Made by a program: the position numbers and the translations under genes
Assembly (NCBI GenBank): GCA_015680685.1
Contig: MNCI01025366.1
Location: forward strand, 5,731-69,730
Origin: Gnetum montanum
Taxonomy: Eukaryota > Streptophyta > Gnetopsida > Gnetales > Gnetaceae
Direction: 5' to 3'
DNA length: 64,000 nt
Notes under the pieces: model-generated
What the model was told of the DNA's origin: nothing
The model's database searches: none
The model's input: only the letters and a program-made list of their open reading frames with translations
Shown here: positions 1 through 11,580 of the stretch, one piece after another
Layout of the letters: every line of letters starts with the position of its first letter
Numbering within the stretch: the first letter of the stretch is position 1

Positions 1-354
1 TAAGGAGTGTGCAACTTTGAATCATGACCCACGCACTGGTACGCACCGCTGCGTGACAAGCGTAAAGGCCACTTATGTTATGCGCCGCAAGAAAAAAGTG
101 CCAAGTCATCGTACCTTTCTGGATTTTGCCTTCAACTGCTTTGGAGCTTATTACGCTCATCACGCTGCCGTGCGTGATAGAGCGTAAACTTGTCCTTGAA
201 CAAATTCGCCGTTGGCTGTCTCGGAGCTTTTTACGCTCATCACACTGCCGTGCGTGATAGAGCGTAAACTTGTCTTTGGACAAATTCGAGGCGTGTTCTC
301 GCTCAAATTACGAATCTTCGCCTGAGGCCGACCCGTAATTTTCACGGTGTTTCA
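1..354 (-). mobile_element. Tat-0: 5' end (U3) of a Tat-type LTR, minus strand
   Basis: Read on the minus strand, the segment begins at 354 with TGAAACACC, the same terminal word that starts the Tat-A, Tat-B and Tat-C LTRs in this window. From 355 the sequence is copia RNase H coding sequence with no polypurine tract between. This is therefore the outer end of a 5' or solo LTR inserted in Cop-1 rather than a 3' LTR preceded by its own element. The rest of the LTR lies left of the window. It is rich in ACGCT/AGCGT words, like the U3 of the other Tat LTRs. The candidate target duplication (355-359) cannot be tested here. Confidence 0.65.
142..289. repeat. Two 68-bp direct copies, period 80, in the Tat-0 U3
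   Basis: The copies at 142-209 and 222-289 differ at only a few positions. Each contains ACGCT, a GTGCGTGAT core and AGCGT, so each unit is partly palindromic. Duplicated blocks in U3 are often transcription-factor sites; that role is an inference here. Confidence 0.85.
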
Positions 355-886
355 CCTTTAAGGTACAAAATATTTCATGCTTACATATAAATAAACTGAC
401 TCCTTGGAGGTGACTAGCTACTCCAATCCAAACTTTGCCAGCTATGTTGATTCAAAAAAATGAACATTTGGTTATGTTTTCATGCTAGCTAGAGGATCTA
501 TATCTTGGAGGAGTGGAAAGAAAACTTTGGTTACTACTTCCACCATGGAGGCAGAGTTTGTTTCTTATTTTGAGGCTACTTCACATGGTGTATGATTAAA
601 GAGTGTCATATTAGGGCTTAGAATTGTGGATTTTATATCTAGGCCATTAAGAATGTTTTATGACAATTTAGTTGCTATCTTTATGGCTAAGAATAATAAG
701 AGTGGTAGTCAAAGTAAACACATCAACATAAAGTACTTAGTCATAAGGGAACACATTAAGGAAAAAAAAGTGATCATTGAGCATATACGCAATAACTTGA
801 TGATTACTAATCCTTTGACAAAATGAATGCCACCAAAGTCATTTAAGAATAATGTAGTTCATATGGGACTTGATTCCATCATGTAA
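355..886 (+). pseudogene. Cop-1 Ty1/copia RNase H, 3' end of pol
   Basis: Translation gives the ordered hallmarks of a plant copia RNase H: a FGYVFMLARGSISWRS stretch, the STMEAEF motif, FISRPLRMFYDN and the closing SKHINIKYLVIREHI and LMITNPLTK motifs. It ends with MPPKSF and the terminal stop at 884-886. In the element this domain removes the RNA strand of the RNA/DNA hybrid. At least three in-frame stops (in the YK*TD, GV*LK and TK*MP contexts) and a truncated 5' side show it is dead. It is the same family as Cop-2, which carries the equivalent sequence at 3203-3650 on the opposite strand. The left side is cut by the Tat-0 LTR at 354/355. Confidence 0.9.
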
Positions 887-1160
887 TTTTTTGTACGTAC
901 AACTTTATAGTCTTAATGAAACTCTTATTCAGTTTTTCTATTTTCTCAAATGGTTTGCGTATACAATTATGAGAGAAGATTAACATATGGCAAGACCTAG
1001 AATGAACATTGGTTTTATAAAGCTAGTTACCATATAAAGAATTACGTTGGAGAGATAATGCATTGTAATACATGGAAGATAATATGTACATTAAGAGGAA
1101 CTACCACCATGATTAATGCATTTATTTCTTGAACTCTACACTTGATTAAATATGAGGACT

Positions 1161-1170
1161 AAGTGGGAGA
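1161..1170 (+). other. Cop-1 polypurine tract
   Basis: AAGTGGGAGA lies directly before the TGTGACATG start of the 3' LTR, where plus-strand priming occurs in copia elements. The 887-1160 stretch between pol and this tract is noncoding and matches, in reverse complement, the Cop-2 sequence at about 2940-3200. Confidence 0.75.
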
Positions 1171-1171
1171 T

Positions 1172-1640
1172 TGTGACATGTGTTATGTGTTTCCATGTTT
1201 ACACATATGTTAATGCATCAAGGTGGCCTCCATATTTGGTAATGTGTTTGTAATATGTGTCACACATTTCCACGTTTACACGTACATTAATGCATCAACA
1301 TGACCTCCATATCCAGTAATGCATTTATGTGTTGGCATTGGGTCTCTTATTTTTTCTAATTTCTCATGGTAACTGATTCCATGGCCTATAAATTCATTCT
1401 TGATGGAAGAACAAAGGCACCATGAATCATAACAGGATTGTAGTTCTAGTACCTTTCATAGATACTTAGAGGTTGCATACACCATCATTGTAGAGTGCTA
1501 GTGTGAAAGAAGAATCTAAATGCAAAGTTTAATTCAAGGAATCAATGGCTAGAGGTCAGTTCCATTTGCTTCCACGTTGTGCATTTTCAGTTATCTATGC
1601 ATGTAAATTTCTTATGCAATCCACAATTTGTTGTCTTACA
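1172..1640 (+). mobile_element. Cop-1 3' LTR
   Basis: The LTR starts TGTG right after the polypurine tract. TATAAATT at 1387-1394 is a plausible promoter, and similar sequence around a TATA box occurs in the Cop-2 LTR (reverse complement of about 2340-2935), which identifies both as LTRs of one family. A block of about 75 bp is duplicated in U3 (about 1177-1328). The 3' boundary is uncertain because no clean terminal CA and target duplication could be fixed. Confidence 0.7.
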
Positions 1641-2339
1641 TTTAATGGGCAGGTTTCAACCTTATGATTAATTCTAATGTAACCACTCCAAAACTGTAAA
1701 AGTTCCCTTTCATAGATATTCTTTCCACAGTCCCATACTCTGCATATAATCATTCATTAAAATTTAGCATAAGAATACATTCATACATGAAAAAAACCCA
1801 ATGAAATAAATAAGAAAAGCATACCTGGAGCAATATATCAAAGTGAGCCTTTGATGTCTACAAAAGAAGAAGATGATGCGTTGAACACTCAAAATCTTTG
1901 GTTAGAAAGACTATTCCAAAATCTGAGTTAGAGAGACCATTCCAAAATATGAATTTGATAGCTTGATAGTCCTATAATCATTCAGTAACATAATGCAAAT
2001 AGCTGAGTGTCATTACTAACTCTCTTAAAAATATTAGTCTATTTGGTAAATTTATTGGAATGAAGTGATCATTTTCTCTACAATGTAGAAGAGAATGGAG
2101 ACTACCATAAGGGGGTTACAACAAATTTTAAATCGTCTGATCACATAACCATAATAATCTTCAAAATGTGACAGTGTCCTACCTTTCCTAAAGCATGACA
2201 CTCCTTCACAAAACTCCTTTGAGTGATTTTTGGCTTGTGCTAAAAAAGGATTTTATATCTATAGTCTAACTAAACCTTAAAATACTTAGGTACACCTTTC
2301 CATAAGCACCTTCACTTAGTGTAAGAAAATTTGCTATAA
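1641..2339. other. Unassigned sequence between two copia LTRs
   Basis: About 700 bp of AT-rich sequence lies between the facing 3' LTRs of Cop-1 and Cop-2. I see no coding frame, no RNA gene and no terminal repeats. A short local duplication around 1890-1950 (AGAGAGACCATTCC-like words) is the only structure noticed. Confidence 0.5.
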
Positions 2340-2935
2340 AACATTAATCAAAATGTGCATATAATTGAATTGCACAAAATCACCGAAATGTGAAAATAAA
2401 CTAAAAATTGACCTCCAACCATTGATGCTCTCATTTAGACTACGTGAACATGTTTAGGAGAGTGTTTTGGATTCTTCTATCACACTAATGCTCAACAACG
2501 CTAGTATATGTAGACTCTGAGTATTTGTGATAGGGACCAAAAACTGTAACATTGCTGTGAGTTCGATATATTCTAGTACCATTTGTTCTCCCATCAGGAT
2601 CATTTTATAGGCCAGAAAATCTATTACCAAGGATTAAATTCTATTTTAAATTAGAAATATGAGACCATTATTGTGAAAATAGTTACAACACATTTAGTTG
2701 ATTTCAAATTTAAAACTGTTTTTTTTCCATAACACATAAACATTTACATTGAAAATTTCTGTAACATGTAAATGGTTACATTGAAATTGTTTGTTTTCCA
2801 TAATGTGTAAATGGTTACATTGAAACCTTCCATAATGCATAAATGGTTACATTGAAACTAGTTGTTTTCTATAACGTGTAAACAGTTACATTCTTCTACT
2901 TGGTTTCCATATTTAATCTAATATCCATCAAACCT
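2340..2935 (-). mobile_element. Cop-2 3' LTR
   Basis: In reverse complement this aligns along its length with the Cop-1 LTR: the TATA region (TATAAAA, minus strand, 2603-2609), the following GGAGAACAAA block and the TAGTGTGA-AGAAGAATC block all occur in the same order. Its left boundary is approximate. The polypurine tract expected near 2936-2945 is no longer clear. The two LTRs differ at many positions, so Cop-1 and Cop-2 are separate old insertions. Confidence 0.65.
2725..2900. repeat. Minisatellite in the Cop-2 LTR U3
   Basis: Four to five degenerate copies of a unit of about 30-50 bp built around CATAA-GTGTAAA-GGTTACATTGAAA. It lies in U3 where the Cop-1 LTR carries a different duplication, so U3 has expanded independently in the two copies. 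Confidence 0.75.
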
Positions 2936-3202
2936 AGTTTTCAAGAAATAAATACATTAATCATGGTGATAGTTCCTCTAAATGTGAGTATTATCTTCCA
3001 TGTATTACAATTTATTATTTCTTAAAATTAATACCTTATTTGGTAACAAAATTTTATGAATAAACCCAATGTTTATTTTAGGTCTTTCCATATGTGAATT
3101 TTCTCTATTAATTGTATGCACAAACTGAATATGAGAAAACATCACAACTGAATAAGAGTTTCATTAAGATTGTAAAATTATATGTACAAACAAGTTACAT
3201 TA

Positions 3203-4830
3203 TGGAACCAAGTCCCATCTAAACTGCATGATCCTTAAATGACTTTGGTGGCATTCCTTTTGTCAAAGGATCAGCTATCACTAATTCAGTTCTTATATGC
3301 TTAATGATCACTTTCTTTTCCTTAATATGTTCCCTTATGGCTAAGTACTTTATGTTGATGTGTTTAATTCAACTGTCACTCTTATTATTCTTAGCCATAA
3401 AGACAATAGTTGAATTTTCACAAACTATTCTTGATGGCCTAGATACAAAATCTACAATTCTAAGGCCTGAAATGAAACTCTCCAATCATATACCATGTGA
3501 AGTAGCCTCAAAAGAAGAAACAAACTCTGCCTCCATTATGGAAGTAGAAACCCAAGTTTTTTTCCACTCCTCTAGGATATAGCTCCTCCAACCAACATAA
3601 AAACATAACCATATGTTGATTTCCTTGAATAAAAACAACTAGAAAAGTTTGAATTAAAGTAGCCAATCACCTCTAGATTGTTAGTTCATCTATAGATAAG
3701 CATGTAATCTTTTGTACCTTGAAGGTACCTCATCACCTTTTTTTGTAGCCCTCCAGTGATCAATGCCTACATTACTGTAATATTTGCCCAACATTCTCAC
3801 AATAAATGTAGTGTCAAGTCTTAGAAAGGCCTGAGCATACATTAGGCTTCCAATAGCTAAAGCATGTATAATGTTGCTCATCTGGCTTTTCTCTAAATCA
3901 TTCTTGGGGCACTAGTTCAAATTGAACTTTTCACCCTTCATAATGGGTGATATACTTGATGAACAATCTTTTATCCAAAACCTCGCTAAAGCTTTATTTA
4001 TATAGGTTTCTTGCAAATAGTCCTAGAATACATCTAGATCTATCCCTATGGATCTTAATGCCAATGACATAAGATGCCTCACCCATATCCTTCATGTCAA
4101 AATTCTTAGCGATAAATAGTTTCACCTCATATAAAAATCCATTATCATTTGTCACAAGAAGGATATCATCTACATATAGGACAAGGAAAATTTTTTTGCT
4201 CCCACTGATATTCTAGTATATACATTGATCCATGATGTTTTCTTCAAAACCAAGTCAAGTGATGACATGATGGAATTTTAAATACCATTTATGGAAGGCC
4301 TATTTCAATCCATATATGGATTTCTTGAGCTTACATACCAATTTCTCACTACCACTAGAGGAAAATCCTTCATGTTGTTTCATATAAACCTCTTCCTATA
4401 GATCCTCATTGATGAATGTCATTTTTACATCCATCTGATGTAATTTGAAATCAAAATGGGCAACCAATGCCATAATCACACAAAGAGAGTCCTTCTTAGA
4501 TATAGGAGGAAAGGCTTTCATGTAATCTATTCCCTCACTCTAGGTGAACCCTTTAGCAACAAGTCTTACCTTATATCTTTCAATGTTGCCTAATGATTTG
4601 TTCTTTATCTTGAAGATCCATTTTCATCCAATGGCTTTTACACCGTTAGGCAACTTGACAAGATTCCAAATTCCATTTAATGACATAGAGTTCATCTCAT
4701 CTTTCATGGCATCATACCACAAGTTAGATCCCTTACAACTCATGGCTTGTGAAAACGTTTCAGGATCATTTTTGGCTCCTATGTTTTAGTAAAACTCCTA
4801 TAGATACACTTCATAGTCACTAGGAATTAT
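3203..4830 (-). pseudogene. Cop-2 Ty1/copia reverse transcriptase and RNase H
   Basis: Reading leftwards on the minus strand, the frame starts near 4790 with the RT opening (WIFKIKNKSLG, then YKVRLVAKGFT). It continues with the MDVKMTF region, passes the polymerase motif YVDD (about 4150-4185), then the conserved LMYAQ segment (about 3850). It ends in RNase H with SKHIN-like and ADPLTKGMPPK-like motifs near 3220-3330. RT and RNase H copy the element RNA into DNA in the particle. Frameshifts and stops break the frame repeatedly, so it is inactive. The integrase part of the same polyprotein lies to the right and is split by Ath-1. Confidence 0.9.
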
Positions 4831-5585
4831 TGATAACCTTACTCTAGTAGATCTCCTTAATGTTGGTTCATCATTCTCTTGAGGAGCATGTTGTTCAATA
4901 GCATGTTCAACAGGTTTTGGTATCTATTGTTCAACTAGATCTACTACTTCTTGACTAACAGTCTGTGGAATTTCAATGACTAGTTGTTGTTCATCATGTG
5001 TTTGTGCTTTAGGTGTGTTGTGTACAATAATCAATCTATTACTTGAAGTAAAGTGTTAAGCATCTGCATGATATTTCTCAAGAATAGTATTCCAAGATCG
5101 ATTGCTCTCACTAATCAAGTCATTCTCAAGAAATTTAGCATTCCTTGATTCCACAAAGCTAGTAGTATGTGATGGAAAATAAAATATGTATACCTCAGAT
5201 TTTTTGGCATATCCAAAAAAATACCCACTTATGGTCCTTGGGTCTACCTTCTTTTCTTGTGGATTATAGACTCTGACTTTAGATGGACATTGTCAAACAC
5301 ATATATGTCGCAAACTTGGTTTCCAACCTTTCCATAATTCAAATGATATCTTTGAGACAACCTTGGTTGAAACTTGGTTTAATATATACACAACCATATT
5401 AAGAGCTTCAATGCATAAGGACTTAGGAAGCTTGGAGTTGGTAAGCATACTCAGCACCATGTTCAATAATGTTTGATTTCTTCTCTCTACCACATTATTC
5501 TGGTCTAGAGAACCAAGCATAGTGTACTAGGCAAAAATTCCATGCTCTTGAAGAAATTTAGAAAATGGACTAAGTGCTTGTCCAT
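4831..5585 (-). pseudogene. Cop-2 integrase, C-terminal part
   Basis: The minus-strand frame at 5520-5293 shows a typical copia integrase block: a VERRNQTLLNMVLSML motif followed by EALNMVVYILNQV and FELWKGWKPSLRH. The segment up to 5585 reads FSKFLQEHGIFA and matches the stretch just before the NG(V/A)ERRN motif. The frame is cut at 5585 by the end of the Ath-1 LTR, and the missing N-terminal side resumes at 18371. The 4831-5290 part is the poorly conserved linker toward RT. Confidence 0.9.
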
Positions 5586-6431
5586 TGATGAGCAACAAGT
5601 ATACCCTATGTCCAACCATACAAATCACTAGCGTTCACTCAGTGATCCAATCAAATTCCAAAAACTTTAGGTTTCTTTGTACATTGGTTCTAGGAGGTAA
5701 AACTAATTGTTGCAATCATTGTCTTCCCAATTCCACTTGTGGAGTTCAATAGTATGGTTATGTGTAACTGAGGTATGTGATTTTTATCATTTTTTCTTTT
5801 ATGTCTAAGTTGCCTAAGAATAAAGAATAAAGTATTTAATTGATAAATTAATCTAATAGCTAGCTAATATTAACTAATCCTAATATTAATTAATCTAAGT
5901 TGCTGTACAAATATTGAACACATATAACACTACTGGGTTACTAAACATTAAGCGTTATTGGGATTTCCATGTGTTACACATATACTCGAAGTGATCATAC
6001 TTATGTTTACCATTTAATTGCTATTAATTACTTAATTACTTCAAACATTAAAGGAAATTTCTTGAAATATTAAATGCATAAAGGAGATAATTAATCTAGT
6101 CCAAGTGTTGCAAGGTTTGATCAGAAAGCTTGTCTTTATTGCTGCACACACTAAAGTGCTTAGGTACAATAGTGCTTGAATAAAGATTTGTACAATCTTT
6201 GACTCCTACTATGGGAACTTTGAAAATATTCTAACTTTTGAATGGAAAAACTACAAGAAATTTATTACTACAAGTATGAGACTTGATGCCATAAATGTAG
6301 CGAAAGGTGCACATTTATAGGCAAAAAATAGCGTGCCCTGTTGATGGGTACATATCAACAAGTCAAACCAAACTTTGATGAGATCACGTCGATGAGATCC
6401 TGTTGACACAACCAAATCATGTACCTCATCA
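5586..6431 (-). mobile_element. Ath-1 3' LTR
   Basis: 846 bp, matching 16988-18366 except that it has only one copy of a unit of about 255 bp that is present three times in the other LTR. On the minus strand it starts TGATGAGGTAC, has CCTATAAATG as TATA region (about 6310) and ends TCATCA. GTGGAGGTA just outside the right end (6432-6440) may be the remnant of the polypurine tract. Confidence 0.85.
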
Positions 6432-6659
6432 TACCTCCACAACTGAATGAAAACTCATTCTTGAGTTCTTTACAAAAGTTGGGAAGGTATGGGATTATTG
6501 ACACACAAAGCAAATATAAAAATAATAGAACAAAAACTAAGTGCCCTAGTGTACAAGTTTATAATGATTACAAAAATTTTGGTGTTCAAGACAATAAAAT
6601 TAAACACAAGAAAAAACTAACAAACACAAATCCTTTGATGACACAAATACAATGAAGAA

Positions 6660-9519
6660 GATCAAATGATTCCAAGTAGTGGAGGCTCCTGAAGTTTCGA
6701 AGGGCCTTCTGCTTCTTTAGATGCATGTAGTGGTTAAGGTGGTTGTGGTTGTTATATGGAAGCTACAACTTCTGGTGGAAGAAAAAAGACATCCAGAAAT
6801 GCCTTCATCTTCTCCTCCTCACTCCAGGGATCATTCACAATCCATGTTACATCTCTAATGTGGGAAAGAATGGGAATATCCCACGGATAGGAAATTGTAG
6901 GGAATAGCTCCTTAACATTCACAAACCAAGTAGCAAACTATTTTTGTTTGATATTGAATGCTTTGAATGCATTGCTTAGTTCTTGGTAATCATTCATCTA
7001 CTTGGCTAGGTTCTCAATAGTTGCTCATTGATCAGTGAACCTAATTTTGAGAACCTCAAGTTTGGCATTGGCAATCTCAAGCTTCTGCTTAGTATCTTTG
7101 TGATGCTTGAACTCTTCATCATACAACAAGTACGAACTAGCCACTTATTTCTCCAATTATGACTATGGCCTACTGGTAGTTAACATTGCTAGGTTTGCAT
7201 AACAGAGATTAACAAACTCCATGTACTTCATCATCTCCTTGATCTGTAGCTCTTTCATGCAGATCTCTACTTTGTTATAGTCATTAAGCCCATCAAAGAT
7301 AGACTACTAGAAATCACCTCTTTCCTTGAGCTACTAGAGGACCTCATTGATTTTCACCTTTGCCATCTGGATGTGCTTTTCATTAATTTCTTTCTATAGG
7401 CTAACCTAATCTCTATTATGGTTCTTGAATCTCTCAAATTTGAGAGCCTCATTCTTCTATATGGCTATCTTAATTATAGATTTTTGGGAAAGGGAATAAA
7501 CTTCCTCCATGGAAAGATTTCAATTTTTTTTGCTAATCTCCTCAATTCATTGTTTACTCTGGCTAATTTCTTCTACTATTAATGGATGAAATTGACCATT
7601 TACTACTTTTGTACATTAACATTCTATCGGTGATGATTCTCTATAGTCAAAATCACATTTTTCCAACATGTCTGGGCCAAGTCCTTTTAGATGTTATGCA
7701 TTGTGGCATGGCCAAGTATTGGTCAAAAATGATAATATCCTTTTCATCTTCAACCTTTTTGAGCTTGTCCTAAAGCTTTTTAAAATCTCCATCATGTGTC
7801 AATGTAGGTTTCAAAATGTGAGCTTAGCAAGAAATGATCTTAATTCAGCAACCTCCACAGCCAAGCATTCATTTTGTGCTTTTGTTATTTTTAGTTGCCC
7901 ATCCATTATGATGCATTTGACCTTAGCTTCAAGTATCTTTAACTAGGTTAAAGTGATGATATTAGGAAGATCGAAGACATCTAAAATTAGTTTCCTAGTC
8001 CCCACTAGTTAGTCTAATAGCTCCTCATGCTAGGTTGCACTTAATCTACCACTAAGGGTTCCTAAGGACGTATACACATCTCATAGTATAGAAACATCTA
8101 GTATAGATGTTGTAGATGCATTCAATGCTTTGGTAATTCTAATAACAATGACCCCTATCACTATATCTTGCTCATGGTGATGCATCACCAAGATAATTGT
8201 CCCATTGCCCCCCTCCAGATGCACCAAAAAAGTAGTGGTATCCCCAAAGATTTCTAGGAATTACTATTGTTGAGAGAGAGATACTGTTACCTCTTGGGCA
8301 CTGGGATTTGATCTTGTAAGTAGTTGCATTCTTTGGGCTAGGAAAATTGGTTCACCTCCTTTCATCTAGCTTACGGTTTGAGCCACTTCGTTGAGGTGGC
8401 TCATTGATGGATGATACATAGATGGATCACCACTGCTCATTCTTTCTTGCTACTCCTACTCATGCAAGAGCTACTCTCAAATCTCACACATGTGCTCAAG
8501 AGTAACATGGGACTCTGGCATTGTTTCATGAGTGGGCGGTGGAGGTGGTGGTTGCTACTTCACTTCTTGGATGACTTTAGTAGGTACCTTGTCCTTCATC
8601 ATTTCCACCCAAGAGGCTATTGGAGCTTGTTAAACAGTGTCATGTGTGTAGTGTGAGATTCCTCCCCTCATGCATAATTTTTAGATGAGACATGGGAAGG
8701 GAAGTGCCTTCCTTCCACATTCATTTTCTTTAAATCACTTCTATATCTTAAGATAGATAAGCTATGGAAGGTTGACTAGGAATCTATTGCTTAGAGTGGC
8801 AAATGCATAGGTGAAGAAGGTTGTGATCTTACTTGGCCTCACCATTAGATTGAGGTGAAAGGCTACAATCTTGAAATATGCATGTTCTACCATGGTTAGT
8901 GCACCAAACTCCTTACGATTGACTCTATAACACCATTACATCCATTATTTCTTGATGTCAAAATCTACCTACATTGGGATTTCAGTAAGGTAACCCTAGT
9001 TTCTGGTAACCCAAGAGCCTCTACAATGGCTTTCACTAAGTAGGACATTGAAATGTCCTTAATCTTGATTATTGAACCAGCTTGCCAATTAATCCAAAAC
9101 AAGTATGTCTCTCCCATGTATCACTCCCTACTTGAAGTAATTGTGGACCACATGGGAGAGTGAAGTACTTGAGTTTTAATTTTTGATGGTATGAACTCTA
9201 AGAAAGGTCTAAATTTCAACTCTTGAAGGACAGATTTCTGGACCTCCTTATTTGTGATCTGCTTGAGGCAAGCCTCTATCAAGGTAGCCTCAAGGTTTAG
9301 TCTAGACTCTAGTGCCTCATCTTAATGAGACTATTCTATTATGGCTACTTCTTCAAGAATATGTTGGACAAATTTCACTTTGGGATCCTCTCAAAGAGGT
9401 CTCATTGCATGGATCTCTACTTGCTCATGGGGTTATTCTTGGCCCCTTCTAGTTCATGGTCATTTGTCCCTTAGTTGGGACAATCCTCCTTCCTATGTAT
9501 GCTTCCCTTTAGGTGCCAT
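6660..9519 (-). pseudogene. Ath-1 extra reading frame between pol and 3' LTR (env-like position)
   Basis: On the minus strand an ATG at 9519-9517 opens MAPKGKHT. Long stretches then read as protein-like sequence, for example VKFVQHILEEVAIIE, ESRLNLEATLIEACLKQ, ELKFRPFLEFIPSKIKTQ and ISMSYLVKAIVEALG. Further left the text is rich in Lys/Glu/Leu and may form coiled coils. Many stops interrupt it. Athila elements are known to carry an additional ORF, often called env-like, at this place; I see no convincing signal peptide or transmembrane segment, so the function is left open. The sense-strand ORFs here are shadows. Confidence 0.5.
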
Positions 9520-9544
9520 CTGTAGTCACAACATAACCAAGGAT

Positions 9545-10110
9545 TAGCATATAATGTGTAACTTATAACATTTAAGTACCTTATCTCAGTGGGCAATTAC
9601 ACTTAGGCTAAGTTTTGACCATAGTAGATTGATTATTTTATTATTATGTTAACATTATTTGATTTCTAATGTCATTTGAGCTTGTTGGAAGGGTTTAGCT
9701 CTCATAATTTAGTATTTTGAAGTTAGTTTCTTAGTTAAACCTTTGTGGGAGTTGGAAAAATTTCAAAAAAATTTCTATCAAAAGCTTAAGGTTTATGGTC
9801 CCCATGACAAAGAGCTTATCTCTAATGGCTACAATATTAAAGAACAAAGTGAATCAGACAAACAGTTAGGGAGATATGGCTCTTGGAAGGTTCTAGGCTG
9901 TAAAAAGTTGAAAAACTCCTCCCTTGTTTGATTGCAAATGTGAAAAATTCTTAAGTGTCCATGTGTATATATAGATAGTTTTTGTCTTGCGTCGATAAGG
10001 TCCCATTAACAAGGTCTCATTAACAAGGTCTCATTGACAAGTGGATACATAAATGAAGTCTCATTGATGGGTGGATGCATAAATAGGGTCCTGTTGATGG
10101 AGTTGTTGGA
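9545..10110 (-). mobile_element. Possible LTR fragment related to the Ath-1 LTR
   Basis: The segment has a minus-strand TATATATA at 9966-9973. To its right are three 14-bp repeats of an AAGGTCTCATTAAC-like unit (9998-10041), resembling the GATCTCATCGACG words in the U3 of the Ath-1 LTR with the same geometry. It could be a fragment of a related LTR nested in Ath-1 or a remodelled part of its own 3' region. No boundaries or duplications were found. Confidence 0.3.
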
Positions 10111-11580
10111 TAAAGTTTCTCACTTAGAATATCTCAAAAAATACAAGGATTTTTTGCATGAAATTGGAGTCTACAGAGAGGTAGAAAGCCATGAGCATGA
10201 TGAAATTCTAGAAGAGGACTTGGAAATTCATAAAATTGGAGAATTTGATGGTAGAATAAAATTTTATTAGAGAAAATGCCTTAATGAGTGCAAAGTTGGA
10301 TGTAACCAATGGGGTGCACAAAAGATTTGATTGCAAGAATGCCTAAGGATAAGGAACTTAACTAACCTAACAAAGAGACATGCAAGTGGATTCTCCCCAT
10401 TGTAGGCTAATGTCCTTTTTTCCTGCATAATTAATTAATGGTTACAAAAAGTTAAGGACTTAATCATGAAGAATCTACCTATGAATTTCAACACTTCAAA
10501 CTAAGATATTGAACACAACATGGGAGGTGGTAGTGAGGTGAGTTATGGAAAGCATAGGTGAAATAGAGAGAAAGTAGAATGGAGTTTTGAATTGTGGTCA
10601 CATGAAGTCCCTTGTGGATCTTATGGTTAAATGATCTGATAAAGTCCATCGTTAGTCTAGATCAAAACCAACCACTTTTAATGACTTCGCAATAACACTC
10701 TAAGACCAGTACACCCCCTCGAGACACAATAATGCTCTCACAGCTCAAACACCATTCCTCATTTGAGAAGAAAAGAGAAGCAAAAAGTAAGAAAGGGCCT
10801 TAGTTAGAGGGGACCTTCAGGCATGGGTAACATGTCTTTCTAGTTCCATAACTAGTGCTTGTGGGCTATTATTTTGTCTAAGGGATGTGCTTTGAATTTC
10901 CATCATTTTTTAGACTTTTATGTTTTTATGGATTTTTAGATGGAAACCACATCATGAAACAACTTATTAACTTCTTGTTATTGGTCAACATGGAACGGTA
11001 AGAAATCCATTAAAACACTCATGCACTCAAGTAAGTAGAAAGGCACAAAGAGCATTGAGTCCTCTTAAAGTCACACCCTTATCAATCCATTTGATTTTTC
11101 CCAAGTTTCAAAAATACCACGGTCACAAGTTCATTAAAGTTTCATTAATGAAAGGGACCTCATATTTTCAAAACTAGGAACACCATAGACTGTTGTGGAT
11201 AGGTGGATGATGTGGACTCACTACCTATTCCATGAAAAATAAAAATTGTCTTAGTTATCAATATGAAAATTCAAAAATAGATCCCAGGCATTAGCAAGAA
11301 AAAATAATAAAAACAAACCACCATTAGCAAACAACTCCAAAATCATTGTGTCCTATTGGCAATAAAGTAATTTATTAGATAAGAATAAGAAAACACTGCA
11401 AAATAAAGTAAAATATAAAAGAAATTGTAAAATATTAAACAAAAATAAAAAGTGATAGTGATGTTGTCAAAGAAATAATTGGAAAAAATAAGAAAAGTAT
11501 TAAATAAAAAGTGTAAAAACAACAAAGTCTAAAAAAAAAGTGTAAAAATCAAAGAGCCACTTTAATGATTAGCAGGGATG
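10111..11580. other. Noncoding, partly very AT-rich part of Ath-1
   Basis: No frame with recognisable protein similarity on either strand. 11280-11560 is strongly A/T biased with AAATAAAAAG-type words. I see no RNA gene or terminal repeats. Confidence 0.5.

Noticed and set aside
75-345. Two short frames on opposite strands at the left edge
   Set aside because: They overlap LTR U3 sequence with an 80-bp duplication; noncoding.
8411-9547. Plus-strand frames at 8411-8656 and 9341-9547
   Set aside because: Shadows opposite the Ath-1 extra frame; no similarity and no start context.
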